24,910 bases of DNA from UBA6814 sp040753075 (GTDB taxonomy: Bacteria; Desulfobacterota; Desulfovibrionia; Desulfovibrionales; Desulfovibrionaceae), in assembly GCA_040753075.1 (NCBI GenBank), contig JBFMHA010000056.1, forward strand, positions 1-24,910, in the 5' to 3' direction. The notes under the pieces were generated by a model. That model saw only the letters and a program-made list of their open reading frames with translations. It was not told where the DNA came from and searched no databases. The stretch's first letter is position 1, and the number at the start of each line of letters is the position of its first letter. A program made the translations under genes and the position numbers. Shown in pieces: positions 23,487 through 24,910 of the stretch.

Positions 23487-23512
23487 CGGCCCCGTACCCC
23501 CGACGCTATAGC
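23483..23512 (+). promoter_or_regulatory. Sigma-70-type promoter of the HD-domain gene
   Basis: TTGACG (23483-23488) and TATAGC (23507-23512) are 18 bases apart, matching five and four of six consensus positions. The -35 box contains the pyrC stop codon. A start near 23519 would leave a leader of about 47 bases. Confidence 0.6.
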
Positions 23513-23565
23513 CTGGGCCGGGCCCGACCCGGACCCGAGAACGCCACACAGGGAGCCACGCCCCC

Positions 23566-24888
23566 ATGACCCAGCCCTTCAAAGACGCGGTCTCCATCTG
23601 CAAGACCGTCATGCGCAACGGTTTCGACGCCTACGTGATCAACGCCCGGCTCCAGGACCTGGCCCTGGGCGAGGACCGCGAAACCGAACTGGACATCGCC
23701 ACCGAGGCCGACTTCGAGGCCCTGGTCAAGCTCTTCCCCTCCCTCGGCTTCTCCAGGGACCCCTCCATCATCGGGGTGCTGCGCGAGGGCGGAGCCATCT
23801 ACCGCTTCTACCCCACCGACGTGGAGGACGGCTCCCACTCCGAGGACTGCCTGTCCCACATGACCCCGCGCCTGCTCAAGCGGCTGGAGGAGATGGGCGA
23901 GGTGCCCCCCGGCCTGGCCTGCCCCTACGTGCCCAAGGCCAAGGACCGCTACGAGGGCTTCGCGGACTTCTCCGGGGGACAGATCCGGCTCACCGGCCTG
24001 CCCGACGAGACCCTGCGCCGCGACTACCTCAAGGCCATCCGGGCCATGCGCTACGCGGCCAACTACCAGCTGCCCATCGAGCCCAACACCTGGATGGCCA
24101 TCATCCGCGGCGCCCAGCGCATCCTGGACTACGTGTCGGTCAGCGACATCATGGACGAATGGCGCAAGGTCGAGGCCGAGAACATGTGGGAGTTCGTGCG
24201 GCTGCTCTTCGACTGCCAGATCCTGCACGGCCTCATCCCCGAGGTGGCGGCCCTGGCCCGGGTGCGCCAGATGAAGAACGAGGCCGAGGAGGAGACGGTC
24301 CTGGCCCACACCCTGGAGGTCATGCGCCGCTACCCCGAGGAGCTGCCCTACGACTGGTTCGGGGCGCTGGCCTGCCTGTTCCACGACGTGGGCAAGCTCT
24401 ACACCGCGGAGTTCTTCGAAGGGAAGTGGACCTTCTACCAGCACCACCGGGTGGGCGCCAAGGTCACCCGCCGGATCATGAACCGCCTGCGCTTCGAGCC
24501 CCAGGAAACCGACCTGGTCTGCCACCTGGTGCGCCAGCACATGCGCTTCCACTTCATGCTCACCGACCGGGGCATCCGGCGCTTCAAGGCCCTGGACGAG
24601 TACCCCAGGCTCATCGAGTTGTTCCGGGCCGACCTCAAGGCCCGCGGAGCCAAGTACACGGAATTCAATCACAACATGAAGATGCTGGGCCGGGCCGACG
24701 CTCCCGAGGAGACCCTGGAGCCCCTGCTCAACGGCAACGAGATCATGGAGTTCACCGGCCTCAAGCCCGGCCCCTCCGTGGGCCTCATCCGCGAAGCCCT
24801 GCTCAAGGCCCAGATCGCCGGAGACGTGAACTCCATCCCCGAGGCCGTGGAATACGTGCAGCGCTACCGCGACCGCGAACTGGCGTAA
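23566..24888 (+). CDS. HD-domain protein related to CCA-adding enzymes, nucleotidyltransferase motifs degraded
   Basis: The 440-residue protein has the architecture of bacterial tRNA nucleotidyltransferase/poly(A) polymerase followed by an HD phosphohydrolase domain. The N-terminal segment aligns with the class II nucleotidyltransferase start but has changed key residues: the GGxxRD motif reads NARLQD (26-31), and the DxD metal site reads ELD (41-43). The RNA-binding-type part (DYLKAIRAMRYAANYQLPIE) is recognisable. The HD domain looks intact: HTLEVM, FHDVGKL with H273-D274, HHRVGAKV, and HLVRQH. The HD domain may therefore be the working part, while the head binds RNA or nucleotides without transferring. 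The true CCA enzyme would be elsewhere. The ATG has AGGGAG about ten bases upstream, and the gene has its own promoter. The substrate is unknown. Confidence 0.85.
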   Translation: MTQPFKDAVSICKTVMRNGFDAYVINARLQDLALGEDRETELDIATEADFEALVKLFPSLGFSRDPSIIGVLREGGAIYRFYPTDVEDGSHSEDCLSHMTPRLLKRLEEMGEVPPGLACPYVPKAKDRYEGFADFSGGQIRLTGLPDETLRRDYLKAIRAMRYAANYQLPIEPNTWMAIIRGAQRILDYVSVSDIMDEWRKVEAENMWEFVRLLFDCQILHGLIPEVAALARVRQMKNEAEEETVLAHTLEVMRRYPEELPYDWFGALACLFHDVGKLYTAEFFEGKWTFYQHHRVGAKVTRRIMNRLRFEPQETDLVCHLVRQHMRFHFMLTDRGIRRFKALDEYPRLIELFRADLKARGAKYTEFNHNMKMLGRADAPEETLEPLLNGNEIMEFTGLKPGPSVGLIREALLKAQIAGDVNSIPEAVEYVQRYRDRELA

Positions 24889-24910
24889 GCAAGAGGGACG
24901 AGAGGGAGGG

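Overview
The window looks like chromosomal DNA of a high-GC member of the Desulfovibrionaceae or a close deltaproteobacterial relative. The grounds are the very GC-rich coding bias, strong AGGAGG-type ribosome binding sites, a Tat-exported DUF362 protein next to a NapH-like Fe-S membrane protein, the tight rlmN-hisI-hisG cluster, a long-form HisG, a coenzyme B12-dependent ribonucleotide reductase, and a 2-isopropylmalate-synthase-like enzyme resembling the Re-type citrate synthases associated with this group. The genus assignment is inference. No rRNA, tRNA, CRISPR array, insertion sequence or prophage gene was seen, and no stretch above 300 bases lacks a gene. A 10-base run of N at 1623-1632 marks an assembly gap.

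Positions 1-5769 are all on the minus strand. Read in the direction of transcription they are ilvD (own promoter, probable terminator), rlmN-hisI-hisG (stop and start codons overlapping), a strong hairpin containing the assembly gap, then the DUF362 protein and the cut-off Fe-S membrane protein. This part makes branched-chain amino acids and histidine, modifies RNA, and ends in an uncharacterised exported redox pair. A six-PAS soluble histidine kinase follows on the plus strand (5962-9060). Facing it on the minus strand is nrdJ-ftsE-ftsX (12949-9091), which joins deoxynucleotide synthesis to the divisome ABC complex.

Positions 13151-18319 run on the plus strand: a 257-residue protein of unknown function, then a tightly packed operon of four genes. 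These are a DRE-TIM condensing enzyme (candidate Re-citrate synthase) with a C-terminal Cache-like sensor domain, a two-TM potassium channel with an RCK domain, a stand-alone cyclic-nucleotide-binding protein, and an RlpA lipoprotein with a SPOR domain. This operon is the most unusual part of the window, because a central-metabolism enzyme carries a ligand-sensor fold and is co-transcribed with an ion channel and a second sensor. An IHF/HU-family gene converges on it and overlaps rlpA by 17 bases. Its promoter has a palindrome around the -10 box.

Positions 18841-24888 are plus strand: an Elp3-like radical SAM protein, an amidohydrolase (possible aminodeoxyfutalosine deaminase), pyrB and pyrC (overlapping, pyrimidine synthesis), and an HD-domain protein related to CCA-adding enzymes whose nucleotidyltransferase motifs look degraded. 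All functions are read from motifs by eye, without database searches.
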